Part shown: positions 43,241 to 53,230 of the stretch, piece after piece
Layout: each line of letters starts with the position of its first letter
Numbering within the stretch: position 1 is the first letter of the stretch
Assembly: GCA_030533265.1 (NCBI GenBank)
Contig: JAUNJM010000004.1
Coordinates: 1-64,000 of the forward strand
Direction of reading: 5' to 3'
Length of the DNA stretch: 64,000 nucleotides
Source: Ruminococcus sp.
Lineage (GTDB): Bacteria > Bacillota > Clostridia > Oscillospirales > Ruminococcaceae
Translations under genes and position numbers: made by a program
Notes under the pieces: model-generated
What the model saw: the letters and a program-made list of their open reading frames with translations, nothing else
What the model was told of the DNA's origin: nothing
The model's database searches: none

Positions 43241-45619
43241 TTATTTACCTCCTTCCATAGCGTCTGCAAGATTTACAACGTTTCCATCAACTGTTGCAGT
43301 TCCTGCAGCCTTGTCAATTACAATTTCAACGTTCTTTGAACCGTCTGTATAAGTTGTTGTAATTGTATTGTTATCATCGCTGATCTCATACTTTGAAATA
43401 GTCATATTTGCTACTCCTGAAAGCACTTCATCAGCAACCTTATACTGCTCAGCTGCTACATCGAGCCAACCCTTATAGTTTGTATAATACAAATCGTCAT
43501 AATCTGTATCCTTAAGCTTTGATGTAGGCTGGTAAGTCATATCATAGTGAATACCTGAACCAGCTGCAAGTGCAAGCATGAGTGTTTGATCAGCATCGGA
43601 ACTTGCATTAATAGGCTTTGTAGAATATGGTACATAGCCGTGAACTACCATCTGATAGAATGGAATGTCATAGTCTGTAACATTATATCCACTTGAATAT
43701 ACAGGAACATTTGTGATATGTGAAACATAAGGGATTACATAAGCGTTTGCACTGTCTGCAAGAACACTTCCGACTTCCTTTGTTGCCTTTTCATATCCTG
43801 CAACAACTGTTTCCATTGTCTTTTCTCTGCTGTAAGGATCTTTCTTTGAATGGTCACTTACAAGCTTGTGTGAATAGTCACCAAAACCAATAGTTTTAAG
43901 ATCATTTTCCTTATAGCTTGATGTCATTTCATCGAATATCTTAGAATATACATTTGGAGCAACAAGTGCAGGTGCAACGCCCTTATAAGCTACTCCGAAT
44001 GCCGGACTGTATGAGCTCTGTCTTGAATAAGCACTTGAAATTCTGATTGCTGTGCTTGTAAGAGTCATGTAACCCCAACGACCTGAATCCATTGTAAAGT
44101 TGTTCATTGAAGGATAAACTTCAATGCCACTGTTGTTTACAAAATCAAAGAATTCGTCCTCGTCACCCAAAGTTCCTGAAGGATCAACCTCAGTTGAAAC
44201 TTTTTTCTTCATTGAATAATCTGTCCAGTCATTATAGTTGGCAACAATATTGTCAATACCGTTATCCTTAAGCTTATTAACGATAGTTGCTGCCTCAGTA
44301 TAACCGGTAATATCTGTCTTAAGACTTACAGGAACACCAACGATTGACTTTGTTTTCATTACACCACCGAACAAGTCAACATAGAAGTTTGTCTTGTTGT
44401 CAGTGATCTTTGAAGTCAAGCCCTTGTTTTCGATAAGATAATTTCTGTAAATCTCAGCACAGTCAGCATAGTTTACGTCCTCATTCTTATCAACAGGGTA
44501 ATACTTAACGCCAAAACGCTTACCCTTGATTTTGCCGTCCTTCTCAAATACTGTGATCTTAATTGAACGTTCACCACTCATATAGAAGCTGTCGTTACCT
44601 CTTGTTTCAAACTCGAAAAAGCATGAGTTATATGTCTGGTTGTTCTGACCACTTACCTGTGCGTTTGCAGTAACGTTAGCATCACCGTCAGAAGCGATAG
44701 CAACGATACCTGACTTGCCTGATACTGTTGCAAGAACAGGAAGGAATGCCTGCTCGCTTACAGGAGGAGCCATATCTGTTACTGTTGTATAGTTTCTGCC
44801 ATAAACCTGATGAGTATATGACTTATAGTTTGACTTACCGTTGTTATATTTGATAACTGAACCACTTCCGTCAGGCACTATCATATAACCCTCTACGTCA
44901 TTACCATTTATGTCCTTTGCAGGAGCTGCAGCAAATGACGGACAGATTGCAATTTTGGTAAGAACTCTACCGTCAACAGGGTTTGGATTTTTTTCTTCAA
45001 CTTCACTTGAGTCAGCATATACATACAGATTATCGTCCTGAAGTTCATAGTGAACAACAAACTTAACCTTAAAATCTCTGTGGTTGTAGTCATAAGTAAC
45101 AGCTACACCGTTTGATTCCTTTTTGTACTTAATGCTGGTTGCTCTTGCTGAATATGTAAGGTCACACTCTGTTCTTTTTTCCTGACGAAGGTCACCGACA
45201 CGAATAGCTACACTTGAAGCGATTGCCTTTCTTGCTGCCGGATTCATCGTCTTACCCTTATCAGGGAGAATTGTATCATCAGCCATAACATTTATTGGAG
45301 AAGTCCACCAATACTTGTTTGAAGCCTTAACATACAGACAAAGTCTGTCATTTTCTTCGTCAGCGTACAAAATGTAATTGTCATTTGATGCGACTTCCTC
45401 ACAGGTTTCGAGTGCAATAGCTTCCTCGTCTGTAATAGGCTTTACCTCTTCTTCGTCGTCATCTGAATCTTCTTTATCAGCATCTGCCTTAGCAGTTACG
45501 CTTACTTTTTCCTCTGTATCTTTATCAGCGTTATCATCAGCTGCTATAGAACCAAGAGGCATCAGCATTGTAAGAACTAAAGCAAATACAATCGCTTTTT
45601 TATAAGATTTGTTATGCAT
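43241..45619 (-). CDS. DUF5696-type exported protein
   Basis: A 792-residue extracytoplasmic protein: signal peptide at residues 1-27, an acidic low-complexity linker (about 28-65), then a large beta-rich then TIM-barrel-like region (for example DGIDNIVANYNDWTDYSMK and NNSGIEVYPSMNNFTM), resembling glycoside-hydrolase-like DUF5696 proteins found beside sugar ABC transporters. I see no recognised catalytic pair. It sits where a second solute-binding protein would be expected, directly upstream of the second permease pair, so it may feed or deliver substrate to it. Confidence 0.75.
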   Translation of the reverse strand: MHNKSYKKAIVFALVLTMLMPLGSIAADDNADKDTEEKVSVTAKADADKEDSDDDEEEVKPITDEEAIALETCEEVASNDNYILYADEENDRLCLYVKASNKYWWTSPINVMADDTILPDKGKTMNPAARKAIASSVAIRVGDLRQEKRTECDLTYSARATSIKYKKESNGVAVTYDYNHRDFKVKFVVHYELQDDNLYVYADSSEVEEKNPNPVDGRVLTKIAICPSFAAAPAKDINGNDVEGYMIVPDGSGSVIKYNNGKSNYKSYTHQVYGRNYTTVTDMAPPVSEQAFLPVLATVSGKSGIVAIASDGDANVTANAQVSGQNNQTYNSCFFEFETRGNDSFYMSGERSIKITVFEKDGKIKGKRFGVKYYPVDKNEDVNYADCAEIYRNYLIENKGLTSKITDNKTNFYVDLFGGVMKTKSIVGVPVSLKTDITGYTEAATIVNKLKDNGIDNIVANYNDWTDYSMKKKVSTEVDPSGTLGDEDEFFDFVNNSGIEVYPSMNNFTMDSGRWGYMTLTSTAIRISSAYSRQSSYSPAFGVAYKGVAPALVAPNVYSKIFDEMTSSYKENDLKTIGFGDYSHKLVSDHSKKDPYSREKTMETVVAGYEKATKEVGSVLADSANAYVIPYVSHITNVPVYSSGYNVTDYDIPFYQMVVHGYVPYSTKPINASSDADQTLMLALAAGSGIHYDMTYQPTSKLKDTDYDDLYYTNYKGWLDVAAEQYKVADEVLSGVANMTISKYEISDDNNTITTTYTDGSKNVEIVIDKAAGTATVDGNVVNLADAMEGGK

Positions 45620-45642
45620 TAATTTACACCACCGTTTCTAAT

Positions 45643-46272
45643 TTAGCCTCTGATTCTATACGCAATTTCTGTATAAATAGAGTATACGAAAACATACAAC
45701 TGCTGGAAAAGTGAAAGAAGCAATATTGCAAGGAAGAGGATTATCAACATTGCAACGATTGTCATAATCATTGAAAGCAGTGTTTTACCGAATGTGTACT
45801 GGTGAACAGCTCTCATTGCCTGAATCATGAGAACAAGTGACCAACCAAGTCCTACATACTGAATAAAGTATACCCAGATTCCCTCACCCTGAACGAGGAA
45901 GTTTGAAAGGAATACTGCAACGAATGTGCAGAAGATGTAAGGTACAAGCGCATAAGCTGAATATATGCAGATGTTTTTTAAAGTACCTTCACCGTTAAAA
46001 AGTGTACATATAGCCCAGTTAGCGATTACCCAGGTAACGAAGTAAACTACACTCTGTACAATTATCGGGATAACGTTAAAAATCTTATCGTAAGACATAT
46101 TAAACTGGAATCCCATAAGTCTGCTTTGTGCAACCATTGCAAGAAACAATAAAACTACAATTACCATTGCTACTTTTAATGAGCCTTGCTTTTTCCAACG
46201 CAGATCTTCATAACCTTCTACCGGATGAAAAATAACATGTTTCAACCAGCCCATAGTTGTAAATTCATACAT
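45643..46272 (-). CDS. Yip1-family membrane protein
   Basis: A 209-residue protein with a short cytoplasmic start (MYEFTTMGWLKHVIFHPVEGYEDLRW) and five hydrophobic helices, the Yip1-domain pattern. Start at 46272 with AAAGGAGGG; translation probably couples to the preceding gene, whose stop at 46274-46276 lies just upstream. Function unknown; in this operon it is likely an accessory of the transporter complex. Confidence 0.75.
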   Translation of the reverse strand: MYEFTTMGWLKHVIFHPVEGYEDLRWKKQGSLKVAMVIVVLLFLAMVAQSRLMGFQFNMSYDKIFNVIPIIVQSVVYFVTWVIANWAICTLFNGEGTLKNICIYSAYALVPYIFCTFVAVFLSNFLVQGEGIWVYFIQYVGLGWSLVLMIQAMRAVHQYTFGKTLLSMIMTIVAMLIILFLAILLLSLFQQLYVFVYSIYTEIAYRIRG

Positions 46273-46273
46273 A

Positions 46274-47878
46274 TTATTTTCCCTCCTTTGCTGCTTCTGA
46301 CTTAGCCTTTTTCTTATCAAAGAGCTTTTTAAGGATTATCAAAACTATGATGATTGCAGCTGCTACTACGATAATAAGAGTAAAGTTTTCTCTGAGAAAA
46401 TCTTCACGAGCATATTCAAAAGCCTTATCGTAATCGTCCTGATCGTAAGCAATCTTGAAATATTTCAGAGCCTTTGAGTACTCGTTCTGATTAAGAGCTG
46501 CCTTACCAAGACCAACATAAGCTGTTGTATAGCCGCCATCACGTTCAATTACTTCCTGCCAAACCTTCTTTGATTCTGTATATTTACCCTGATCATAGAG
46601 ATCAAAAGCTTCATGTAATACAGCACCAAAAGTTGTTTCAGTAAATATTGTAATATCGTTCTTTGTACCGTCAATTATATAAATGTTGTTGTCAAGTGCT
46701 TCAATAGCATTAGGAGCATCGAAGCATCCACGCTGCAATGTATTTTTGCCACCGAAAATACAAATCAGATTACAAAGCTTATCATACTGGAATACACGTC
46801 CTGTTTTAAAGTCAAGTACGTTGATGTTACCATTGTTTGAAACAACGATATCTGTAAGCTTTGCGGCAAAGTATTGATTACCAACAAGTCTCTGGTAGTC
46901 ATTCTGAACGTCACCGAACTTATACTTGTTACCAACATCGTTATCCCAGATGTTATATCCGGCAGGGTTAAGCTTTTTAACTGCGTCTGTGTTGGTTGTA
47001 GTTTCTGTTACTGTATAAATGAATCCTTCGTTATCAAGGTCAAAGTTTACATACTCAGCAGGAACGCTTCTTGCCATACCTTCGATCTGGTCATTAGAAG
47101 CAATCTTTCTCCAGAGCTTCTGAGCAATTACTGCAGCTGTTGCTTCAACTCGGTTAGCTCCATAGAATCCTGTAAAGCTACCGTCCTTTGAGAACTGTAC
47201 TGAACCTGTGTTTACCGATTTAACAACGGCATAAACATTTTCAGCGTTATCAACAACTATCTTTGAAGGCTTAAAAGTTTCTGAATCATACAATGCTGAA
47301 TCAGGCTTAGTATATTCCTGAACCAACTGAAGCTCAGTTGAAGAAACCACTTTAGCCTTAGCTACACGCTGATTTTCAGCGTCAGCAACATACACATACA
47401 ATTCGCCATCAAGAAGACTCTTTTTAACAAAAAGTCCTGAAGGAGTATTGAATTGTGAAAGTCCATTTTCATTTACATTGATTTCAGTTTTGCCTGTTAC
47501 ACCGTAATAACGACCAATAATCTGCAAATTTTCATCAAGTCTGATAATTCTATTATTTTTGGTATCAGCAACCCAAAATTCTTTACGTGCATCGTCAAGG
47601 AAAAGATCTTTTGGCTCGTTAAGAACTACTGAAGCGTCATCACTAACGTACAACGGATCAGAAGCGTCTGCGAGCTTATCAAGACCCATTTCTTTTCCGG
47701 TAACGGTTTTGCTTACTCTATAACCACTCTGCGATGGAACTGTATCACCCCATGCGTCATAGTTATAAGTACGGTATGGCTCATCTGCAAAAGCTTGAAA
47801 TGTCATCATAGTCATTGCTGAGCATGCAGCCATTGTCAGAGTAAGCAGTCTTCTAAGAGATTTTTTCATTCTCGACAC
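46274..47878 (-). CDS. Exported NHL-repeat protein with TPR and C-terminal membrane anchor
   Basis: 534 residues. Signal peptide at about 1-31, then a beta-propeller with NHL-type repeats (EPKDLFLDDARKEFWVADTK, FNTPSGLFVKK), two TPR-like units near residues 425-490 (KYTESKKVWQEVIERDG; EYSKALKYFKIAYDQDDYD), and a C-terminal helix with a Lys-rich tail, so the domain faces outward and is membrane-anchored. Start is a GTG at 47878 placed 6-7 nt after AGGTGA; an ATG three codons later is possible. Role unknown, probably scaffolding at the transporter. Confidence 0.8.
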   Translation of the reverse strand: MSRMKKSLRRLLTLTMAACSAMTMMTFQAFADEPYRTYNYDAWGDTVPSQSGYRVSKTVTGKEMGLDKLADASDPLYVSDDASVVLNEPKDLFLDDARKEFWVADTKNNRIIRLDENLQIIGRYYGVTGKTEINVNENGLSQFNTPSGLFVKKSLLDGELYVYVADAENQRVAKAKVVSSTELQLVQEYTKPDSALYDSETFKPSKIVVDNAENVYAVVKSVNTGSVQFSKDGSFTGFYGANRVEATAAVIAQKLWRKIASNDQIEGMARSVPAEYVNFDLDNEGFIYTVTETTTNTDAVKKLNPAGYNIWDNDVGNKYKFGDVQNDYQRLVGNQYFAAKLTDIVVSNNGNINVLDFKTGRVFQYDKLCNLICIFGGKNTLQRGCFDAPNAIEALDNNIYIIDGTKNDITIFTETTFGAVLHEAFDLYDQGKYTESKKVWQEVIERDGGYTTAYVGLGKAALNQNEYSKALKYFKIAYDQDDYDKAFEYAREDFLRENFTLIIVVAAAIIIVLIILKKLFDKKKAKSEAAKEGK

Positions 47879-47922
47879 TACTTATCACCTATTTCCTTTT
47901 CTAATTTTAAAACATTCACTGA

Positions 47923-48813
47923 TTAGTCCTTAATACCTGAATGAGCCATTGTTTCCATAACGTTACCCTGTGCAATAAGGAATACTACCAGTGGTGGGAT
48001 CATAAGCAGAACTGCTGCTGCAAATGTTACACCCTGACGTGCAAGACCAATCTGAGCGATCTGTTGCACGATTGTAGGCAAAGTCTTGAGTTCTTCAGAG
48101 TAAATGAGTGATCCACCCTGAATGTTCCAAGCACCCTGGAAAGCAAAGATAATAAGTGTCATCAATGCAGGCTTTGAGTTCGGAACTACTATCTGCCAGC
48201 AGATTCTGAACAATCCTGCACCGTCAACCTTAGCCGCTTCGATCATTGAATCGTGAATGGTTGACATACTCTGACGCATAAGGAACAATCCCATAGCTGT
48301 TGAGATGTTAGGCAAAATCAATGCCCAGTATGTATCAATAATATGGAGTTTTGCCATTACGAGGAACTGCATGATCCATGTTGCGTTTGATGCAAAAAGG
48401 AGAGCTGTTACGATAATTGTATTGATTGTCTTACAACCCGGGAATTTACACTTTGCAAGTGCAAAACCTGCACAGCAACATACAAACAAGTTGCATACAC
48501 AAATCACGATAGTTGTGAATACGCTGTTGAATATGTATCTTGAGAATGGAACCCACATACTTGCTGCAACCTTGAACATGTTTGTAAAGTTGATGGTTGT
48601 AGGATTCAAAACATAAAGCTTTGGTGGGAATACGAACAGCTCTTCAACCGGCTTCATTGACTGAATGATTGAATAATACAGTGGGAATACCATGAAAATA
48701 CCCAAAAGTGCGAGAAATATGAATATACAAATATCTCCACCTACTGAGCCATTGATTTTCTTATGTTTATCTCTGACTTTGAGGGTTTGAATATCCTTCT
48801 TCTTTTTTGCCAT
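47923..48813 (-). CDS. Carbohydrate ABC transporter permease, MalG-like (first pair)
   Basis: CUT1 permease, 296 residues, six helices and the EAA loop AAKVDGAGLFRICWQIVVPNSKPALMTL. GGAGG precedes the ATG. Pairs with the MalF-like permease immediately upstream (15 bp). Confidence 0.92.
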   Translation of the reverse strand: MAKKKKDIQTLKVRDKHKKINGSVGGDICIFIFLALLGIFMVFPLYYSIIQSMKPVEELFVFPPKLYVLNPTTINFTNMFKVAASMWVPFSRYIFNSVFTTIVICVCNLFVCCCAGFALAKCKFPGCKTINTIIVTALLFASNATWIMQFLVMAKLHIIDTYWALILPNISTAMGLFLMRQSMSTIHDSMIEAAKVDGAGLFRICWQIVVPNSKPALMTLIIFAFQGAWNIQGGSLIYSEELKTLPTIVQQIAQIGLARQGVTFAAAVLLMIPPLVVFLIAQGNVMETMAHSGIKD

Positions 48814-48828
48814 GTCGCATCCACCTCC

Positions 48829-49770
48829 TTAATCAAGATACTTGCCTAACAGCCAGTTTACTCCCTTATTAGCAAGGAGCATAGCTGCGAACAATACGAA
48901 ACATATTGCTGATGCATAACCCATTTCATATCTGATACTACCATAGTCAGTAGCATGGTTCATGATTGTATGAGCTGCATAGTCTGTTGATGGAAGACCA
49001 ACGAGGTTCTGTCCAACATAACCTACTGTAAATGATGTTGAAATCTGCATTACAGCAGCGAACAAAAGCTGAGGTCCCATTGATGGAATAGTAATTGTAA
49101 ACAATTCCTGCCATCTGTTCTTGATACCTTCAATAGCACCTGCTTCGTACATTGACTTGTCGATGTTCTGGAAACCTGCTCGGATAGCAAGGAATCCTGC
49201 ACCCATTGAAATCCAGAGCTGAACAATGATTACAACTGCAAGAATATAGTTCTTGTCAGTAAGGAACTGGACAGGCTCATTGAACAATCCGATATCCATC
49301 ATGATAGCGTTGATGTAACCATATGAGTCACCTGAAAGGATGAGCTGCCATGTTACATAAACTGAAGTAGTCATTGATGGTGCATAGAAAACAAACGTAA
49401 AGAATGTTTTCAGGAATGGATGCATCTCGTTTATCAGCCATGCAATGATAAAGCTGAGTATGTATGAGAATGGACCTGTAAAGATCGCAAACACAAGAGT
49501 GTTTTTAACTGCAATCATGAATACATCGTCGTTAAGGAACAATGTATAGAAGTTTGAAAGTCCCACAAATTTAGGAGTTTCGATCATGTTAAAGCTTGTG
49601 AAACCAAGTGGGAGTGACATACAAACCGGAGCAATCGTGAAGATAATGAATAAAACCATGAATGGTGCAAGAAGTCCATAGCAGCCTTTATTCACTCTCA
49701 TCATGTGCAATGTATATGCAAACTTGCTCTGCTTGTTCATAGGAACAATTACATTTGATTTTTTGGCCAT
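48829..49770 (-). CDS. Carbohydrate ABC transporter permease, MalF-like (first pair)
   Basis: CUT1 permease, 313 residues, with the EAA loop AGAIEGIKNRWQELFTITIPSMGPQLLF and six hydrophobic helices. Strong GGGGAG ribosome site. It follows the solute-binding protein gene by 16 bp, the standard order for a sugar importer. Confidence 0.92.
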   Translation of the reverse strand: MAKKSNVIVPMNKQSKFAYTLHMMRVNKGCYGLLAPFMVLFIIFTIAPVCMSLPLGFTSFNMIETPKFVGLSNFYTLFLNDDVFMIAVKNTLVFAIFTGPFSYILSFIIAWLINEMHPFLKTFFTFVFYAPSMTTSVYVTWQLILSGDSYGYINAIMMDIGLFNEPVQFLTDKNYILAVVIIVQLWISMGAGFLAIRAGFQNIDKSMYEAGAIEGIKNRWQELFTITIPSMGPQLLFAAVMQISTSFTVGYVGQNLVGLPSTDYAAHTIMNHATDYGSIRYEMGYASAICFVLFAAMLLANKGVNWLLGKYLD

Positions 49771-49786
49771 TATTTACTCCCCTTTC

Positions 49787-52753
49787 CTATTCATCATTTT
49801 TATTAAGTCCGAGGTCATCACGCTTACGGGTAATTTCTTCGTTGATGTCCTTGTTATACCAGAACAAAGTATCACGAGAGTTTTCGTAGTCGTTTACAAC
49901 CGTTCTGAATGCATTCATAATGTTACGAGTTACACCGTATGATGCAGGAATGATTGGAATTTCAACCTGTGAGTTGAACTGCTCTTTAAGAAGTGCAACT
50001 TCTGTATTTGTCCATGAAAGTTCATCAAGAGCTTCAACGTTTGCAGTTGAGAATCTACCCATTTTACCAAGGATTGATTCAATGTCATTACCATATTCAA
50101 CCTGTGTTTCTTTTGATGTAAACCACTTAGCAAAATCCCAAGCACCTTCCTGGTCAAATGCCTTCTTGAAGATGATAGCACCTGAACCCTGTGAGTTAGC
50201 TGCATGGTTGATAGTTCCATCTTCCTGAAGTGTACCAGGTACAGGCTGGAAGTTCCAGCAACCCTTAATTTCAGGAGCAGCAACTGTCAGCTGGTTAAAG
50301 AACTGATAGTTCTGGATAAGTACAGGCATATCACCTGTTCTGAAACGTGTGAATGCGTCATACTGCTGCTGGAAGCTGTATGTTGTATAGAACTTTGTCC
50401 ACATATCGAAAGCATTGATAGCTTCCTGAGTATGGAATGTAGTCTGAGTCTGACCTTCGTCATAATAGTTAAGACCCTGCTGGAGCAAGAGCATTGCAAA
50501 TGTGTTACCTGCTTCAGTGATTGGTGAAACGTATGTCTGTCCACCCATGCTGAGGAGTACAGGAAGAATAAGACCAACTTCCATATAGTTTCTCTGGAGT
50601 GTAGGAAGTGTTCTTATAAGTCTGTCCCATGTCGAGAAGTCAACTGCCGGGTCGATACCATACTGGTTAAGAATATCTGAACGATAGAAGAGCATTGGGA
50701 ATGTCTGCTCAATAGGCAATCCATAAACTCCACCGTTATACTCATAAAGGACTGTTGCATCTTTAGCAAATCTCTTCTTTATCTCATCAAAGTCATCATA
50801 CTGTGAAACGTCTGTAAGCACTCCACGGGCAGCAAGCTGAATCGGGAAGTCACCACCGATGAACAAACCGAGGTCAGGACCCTTGCCTGCGAATGTAGCT
50901 TCAAGTACACCACCTGTTACCAACTGGAGGTTTACTGGTGTCTTTGCGTTCACGTTATAGTCGTTTGAGATAAGTGTCTGAACAGCGATAGCGTTATCAC
51001 GTCCGAGCATTGTCCAGCATATCATAGCCTTTTCGTTCTCTTCTGTGAGGTTGTTATAGTCCTCAAAGAATGAACCGATGAAAGCATTAAAGCTGAATGA
51101 CAGTGACTCAAAGAATGTACTTTCAGCTGATGAGAATTCCTGATCTGCTGTTGCAAGCTCAATAATATCCATTTCCAGAGGCTGTTCTCTGTACTGGCTT
51201 ACCCATGCTGAAAGAGATGTAACGTTATCCTTGAGCTGAGTCATCATCTCAGGGATTCTGTCAGGCTTTGAAGTACACTTGTCAAGAATAATTGCCATTT
51301 TGTTCAAAGCTACAGCTTCTGTACCACCTGTACCTGAAAGCTTTTCGATCTGACCTTCGATCTCACCCAATCTCTTTGAATAAGCTTTGAAGTCGTCAAC
51401 AATCGTTGGAATAGCCTTGTCGATCATATAGTTGTTATATTCGTCAGGATCAGGACCTGTGATCTGACGGATTCTTCTATAGTAGCTGTTGATGTTGTAT
51501 ACTACTTCGTCAAGTTCACCCATGATCTCACCGATTTCACCCGGAACGGCTTCAAAAGCGATCTCATGCTCACCTTTCGACAGATAGAAATACATTATCT
51601 CTCCATCTGCTGTCTTAGGTACAGTAACACTCCATTCAGTGTCATAATAGAACTTGATCTGATTTGCCTCAAGATTCGGTACAACGCCATCAATATAAAG
51701 TCTTCTGTTGGAATACATACCACGCATTGTATCCTGTCTTCCACGAATACCTATTTTATAATAGCCATCCTTTTCAACATTCACTTTATATGTAATAGTC
51801 TGTGTTGCAAGTCCCCAGCCACCATCTTTACCGATAGTATTATATCTTGTTTTTGATGCACTGGTTCCGTTTACAGAAGAAGTAACACTTGAGTTTCTGT
51901 CAGCTGTTGGGAAAAGTGTTCTGTCTGATTTATAATCTGCCATTTCAGCTTCAAGCTTTATAATCTGACCTGTTGCCTGCTTCAGATCGCTTTCACTTGG
52001 AGCTACATATTTCTCAGGTGCTTTATACTGATAGAATTTAATATAATCAATAGCAAACTGAGCCTTCTGGGATTTCAGAGTAATAGTATGCTTACCTTTT
52101 TCAATATAAAAACCGAGAGGTTCATTAAAGAGTCCGTCCACATCTTTAAGAGGTGATACCTGCCAGCACACTTCCTCGACTTGTCCAGGACGCATATCGT
52201 TTCCACGTGTATCCTGAAGAATACCCTTATCGCCTGTTTTGTTTACCCATCTCTTTGAAAGAGAAATTCTTGATGCTGTTGTATACGGACAAACATCATC
52301 AATGAGCAAACCAAATTCGATTTCGGTTGTTCTTCCGGCAAGAGCCTCGTATCCCATTTCGATGTTATAGACACCTGTTTCAGGTACATCTACTTCATAA
52401 GATACGCTACCCTCCTGATTAGACCACTTCAAAACGTTGTCTTTACCATCAACAGTAGTAACTTCTACTTCTGCACCGTCGCCGGCGCTTACGTAGTCTT
52501 TACCTGCAATAGTAAACTCGCAGTCCGGACGTGGATCGTCCTTGTGTCTTTTTACATAGTTGGTGTAAGCGTTCTCACGATTGCTCGCATCAACCATCTC
52601 AGCATTAATGTCCTTGATTACGGACAAGCCCTGGTTATTAACAGCGACATCATTATCGCCTTCTGACTCTGCAAATGCAGGCACGCACATAGTCGCAGAC
52701 AAAGCCAAAACCAAAGCCGATGAAACAACACGTCTGAATAATGTGTTTTTCAC
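49787..52753 (-). CDS. Very large extracellular solute-binding protein with N-terminal carbohydrate-binding-like modules
   Basis: About 988 residues, roughly twice the usual size. Signal peptide at 1-28 (KNTLFRRVVSSALVLALSA). Two CBM6/35-like beta-sandwich modules: about 60-240, ending GFYIEKGKHTITLKS, and about 260-420, containing EAEMADYKSDR and a YKVNVEKDGYYKIGIRGR strand. A helical linker follows, about 430-580. The C-terminal half is a family 1 solute-binding fold (for example GKGPDLGLFIGGDFPIQLAA, GVYGLPIEQTFPMLFYRSDIL). No lipobox. Start is a GTG at 52753 after AAAGGTGG; the frame extends to 52831 but without a ribosome site. First gene of the uptake operon. Confidence 0.85.
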   Translation of the reverse strand: MKNTLFRRVVSSALVLALSATMCVPAFAESEGDNDVAVNNQGLSVIKDINAEMVDASNRENAYTNYVKRHKDDPRPDCEFTIAGKDYVSAGDGAEVEVTTVDGKDNVLKWSNQEGSVSYEVDVPETGVYNIEMGYEALAGRTTEIEFGLLIDDVCPYTTASRISLSKRWVNKTGDKGILQDTRGNDMRPGQVEEVCWQVSPLKDVDGLFNEPLGFYIEKGKHTITLKSQKAQFAIDYIKFYQYKAPEKYVAPSESDLKQATGQIIKLEAEMADYKSDRTLFPTADRNSSVTSSVNGTSASKTRYNTIGKDGGWGLATQTITYKVNVEKDGYYKIGIRGRQDTMRGMYSNRRLYIDGVVPNLEANQIKFYYDTEWSVTVPKTADGEIMYFYLSKGEHEIAFEAVPGEIGEIMGELDEVVYNINSYYRRIRQITGPDPDEYNNYMIDKAIPTIVDDFKAYSKRLGEIEGQIEKLSGTGGTEAVALNKMAIILDKCTSKPDRIPEMMTQLKDNVTSLSAWVSQYREQPLEMDIIELATADQEFSSAESTFFESLSFSFNAFIGSFFEDYNNLTEENEKAMICWTMLGRDNAIAVQTLISNDYNVNAKTPVNLQLVTGGVLEATFAGKGPDLGLFIGGDFPIQLAARGVLTDVSQYDDFDEIKKRFAKDATVLYEYNGGVYGLPIEQTFPMLFYRSDILNQYGIDPAVDFSTWDRLIRTLPTLQRNYMEVGLILPVLLSMGGQTYVSPITEAGNTFAMLLLQQGLNYYDEGQTQTTFHTQEAINAFDMWTKFYTTYSFQQQYDAFTRFRTGDMPVLIQNYQFFNQLTVAAPEIKGCWNFQPVPGTLQEDGTINHAANSQGSGAIIFKKAFDQEGAWDFAKWFTSKETQVEYGNDIESILGKMGRFSTANVEALDELSWTNTEVALLKEQFNSQVEIPIIPASYGVTRNIMNAFRTVVNDYENSRDTLFWYNKDINEEITRKRDDLGLNKNDE

Positions 52754-52949
52754 TGTGAATCCACCTTTCCTAATAAATTGCTGATTTTCTGAAACTTCTT
52801 CTGTACCGATCAGTCTGAAAACTTCTGACAATCAGAACTATTTTGTATTCAACCTTAAACGGATAATAAAAAAACAACAACAGCCTAATATGTATCAATC
52901 ACTGGTTCATCACCGGTTTATCACATATAGACAAAAACGATAGTGAGAT

Positions 52950-52972
52950 TTTATTAAAATCTCACAAATAAT
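52950..52972 (-). promoter_or_regulatory. Palindrome in the leader of the uptake operon
   Basis: GTGAGATTTT and AAAATCTCAC pair over 10 bp with a 3-nt loop. On the minus strand TATCGTTTTTG follows, so it could be an attenuating terminator or an operator in the leader of about 330 nt between the promoter and the GTG start. Confidence 0.5.
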
Positions 52973-53090
52973 ATTAATCGCTTTTAAATTTTATAATTCT
53001 ACAAATTTATTCATAAAATAAACAAACAAACCATAAAAATCAATTGCTTTTTTATAAGAAATATCCAAAAAGCGTATTAAGCTAATATTA

Positions 53091-53119
53091 ATTATATCAA
53101 TTCTTTATACTTTTGTCAA
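53091..53119 (-). promoter_or_regulatory. Sigma-A promoter of the carbohydrate-uptake operon
   Basis: Minus strand TTGACA (53114-53119), 17-bp spacer, TATAAT (53091-53096), perfect consensus. The expected start is near 53084, leaving a leader of about 330 nt with the palindrome at 52950-52972; I recognise no known aptamer in it. Confidence 0.85.
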
Positions 53120-53153
53120 GAGTCATTAGCTAATAATTAACCCTGTTTTTACA

Positions 53154-53160
53154 TGCCGAA
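53154..53160 (+). promoter_or_regulatory. Spo0A-box-like site upstream of spoIIA
   Basis: TGCCGAA fits the 0A-box core TGNCGAA. Spo0A boxes upstream of spoIIA are known in Bacillus. Confidence 0.4.
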
Positions 53161-53230
53161 AAACACTTTGTTAACACTGCACAAATCCACAACTATATAT
53201 TTATGCACATTTCACCAAGCTGTTCTCGAT

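Noticed and set aside
53190..53220. Possible DnaA box (TTATGCACA) and origin-like sequence upstream of spoIIA
   Set aside because: A single near-match in AT-rich DNA with no cluster and no dnaA or dnaN nearby.
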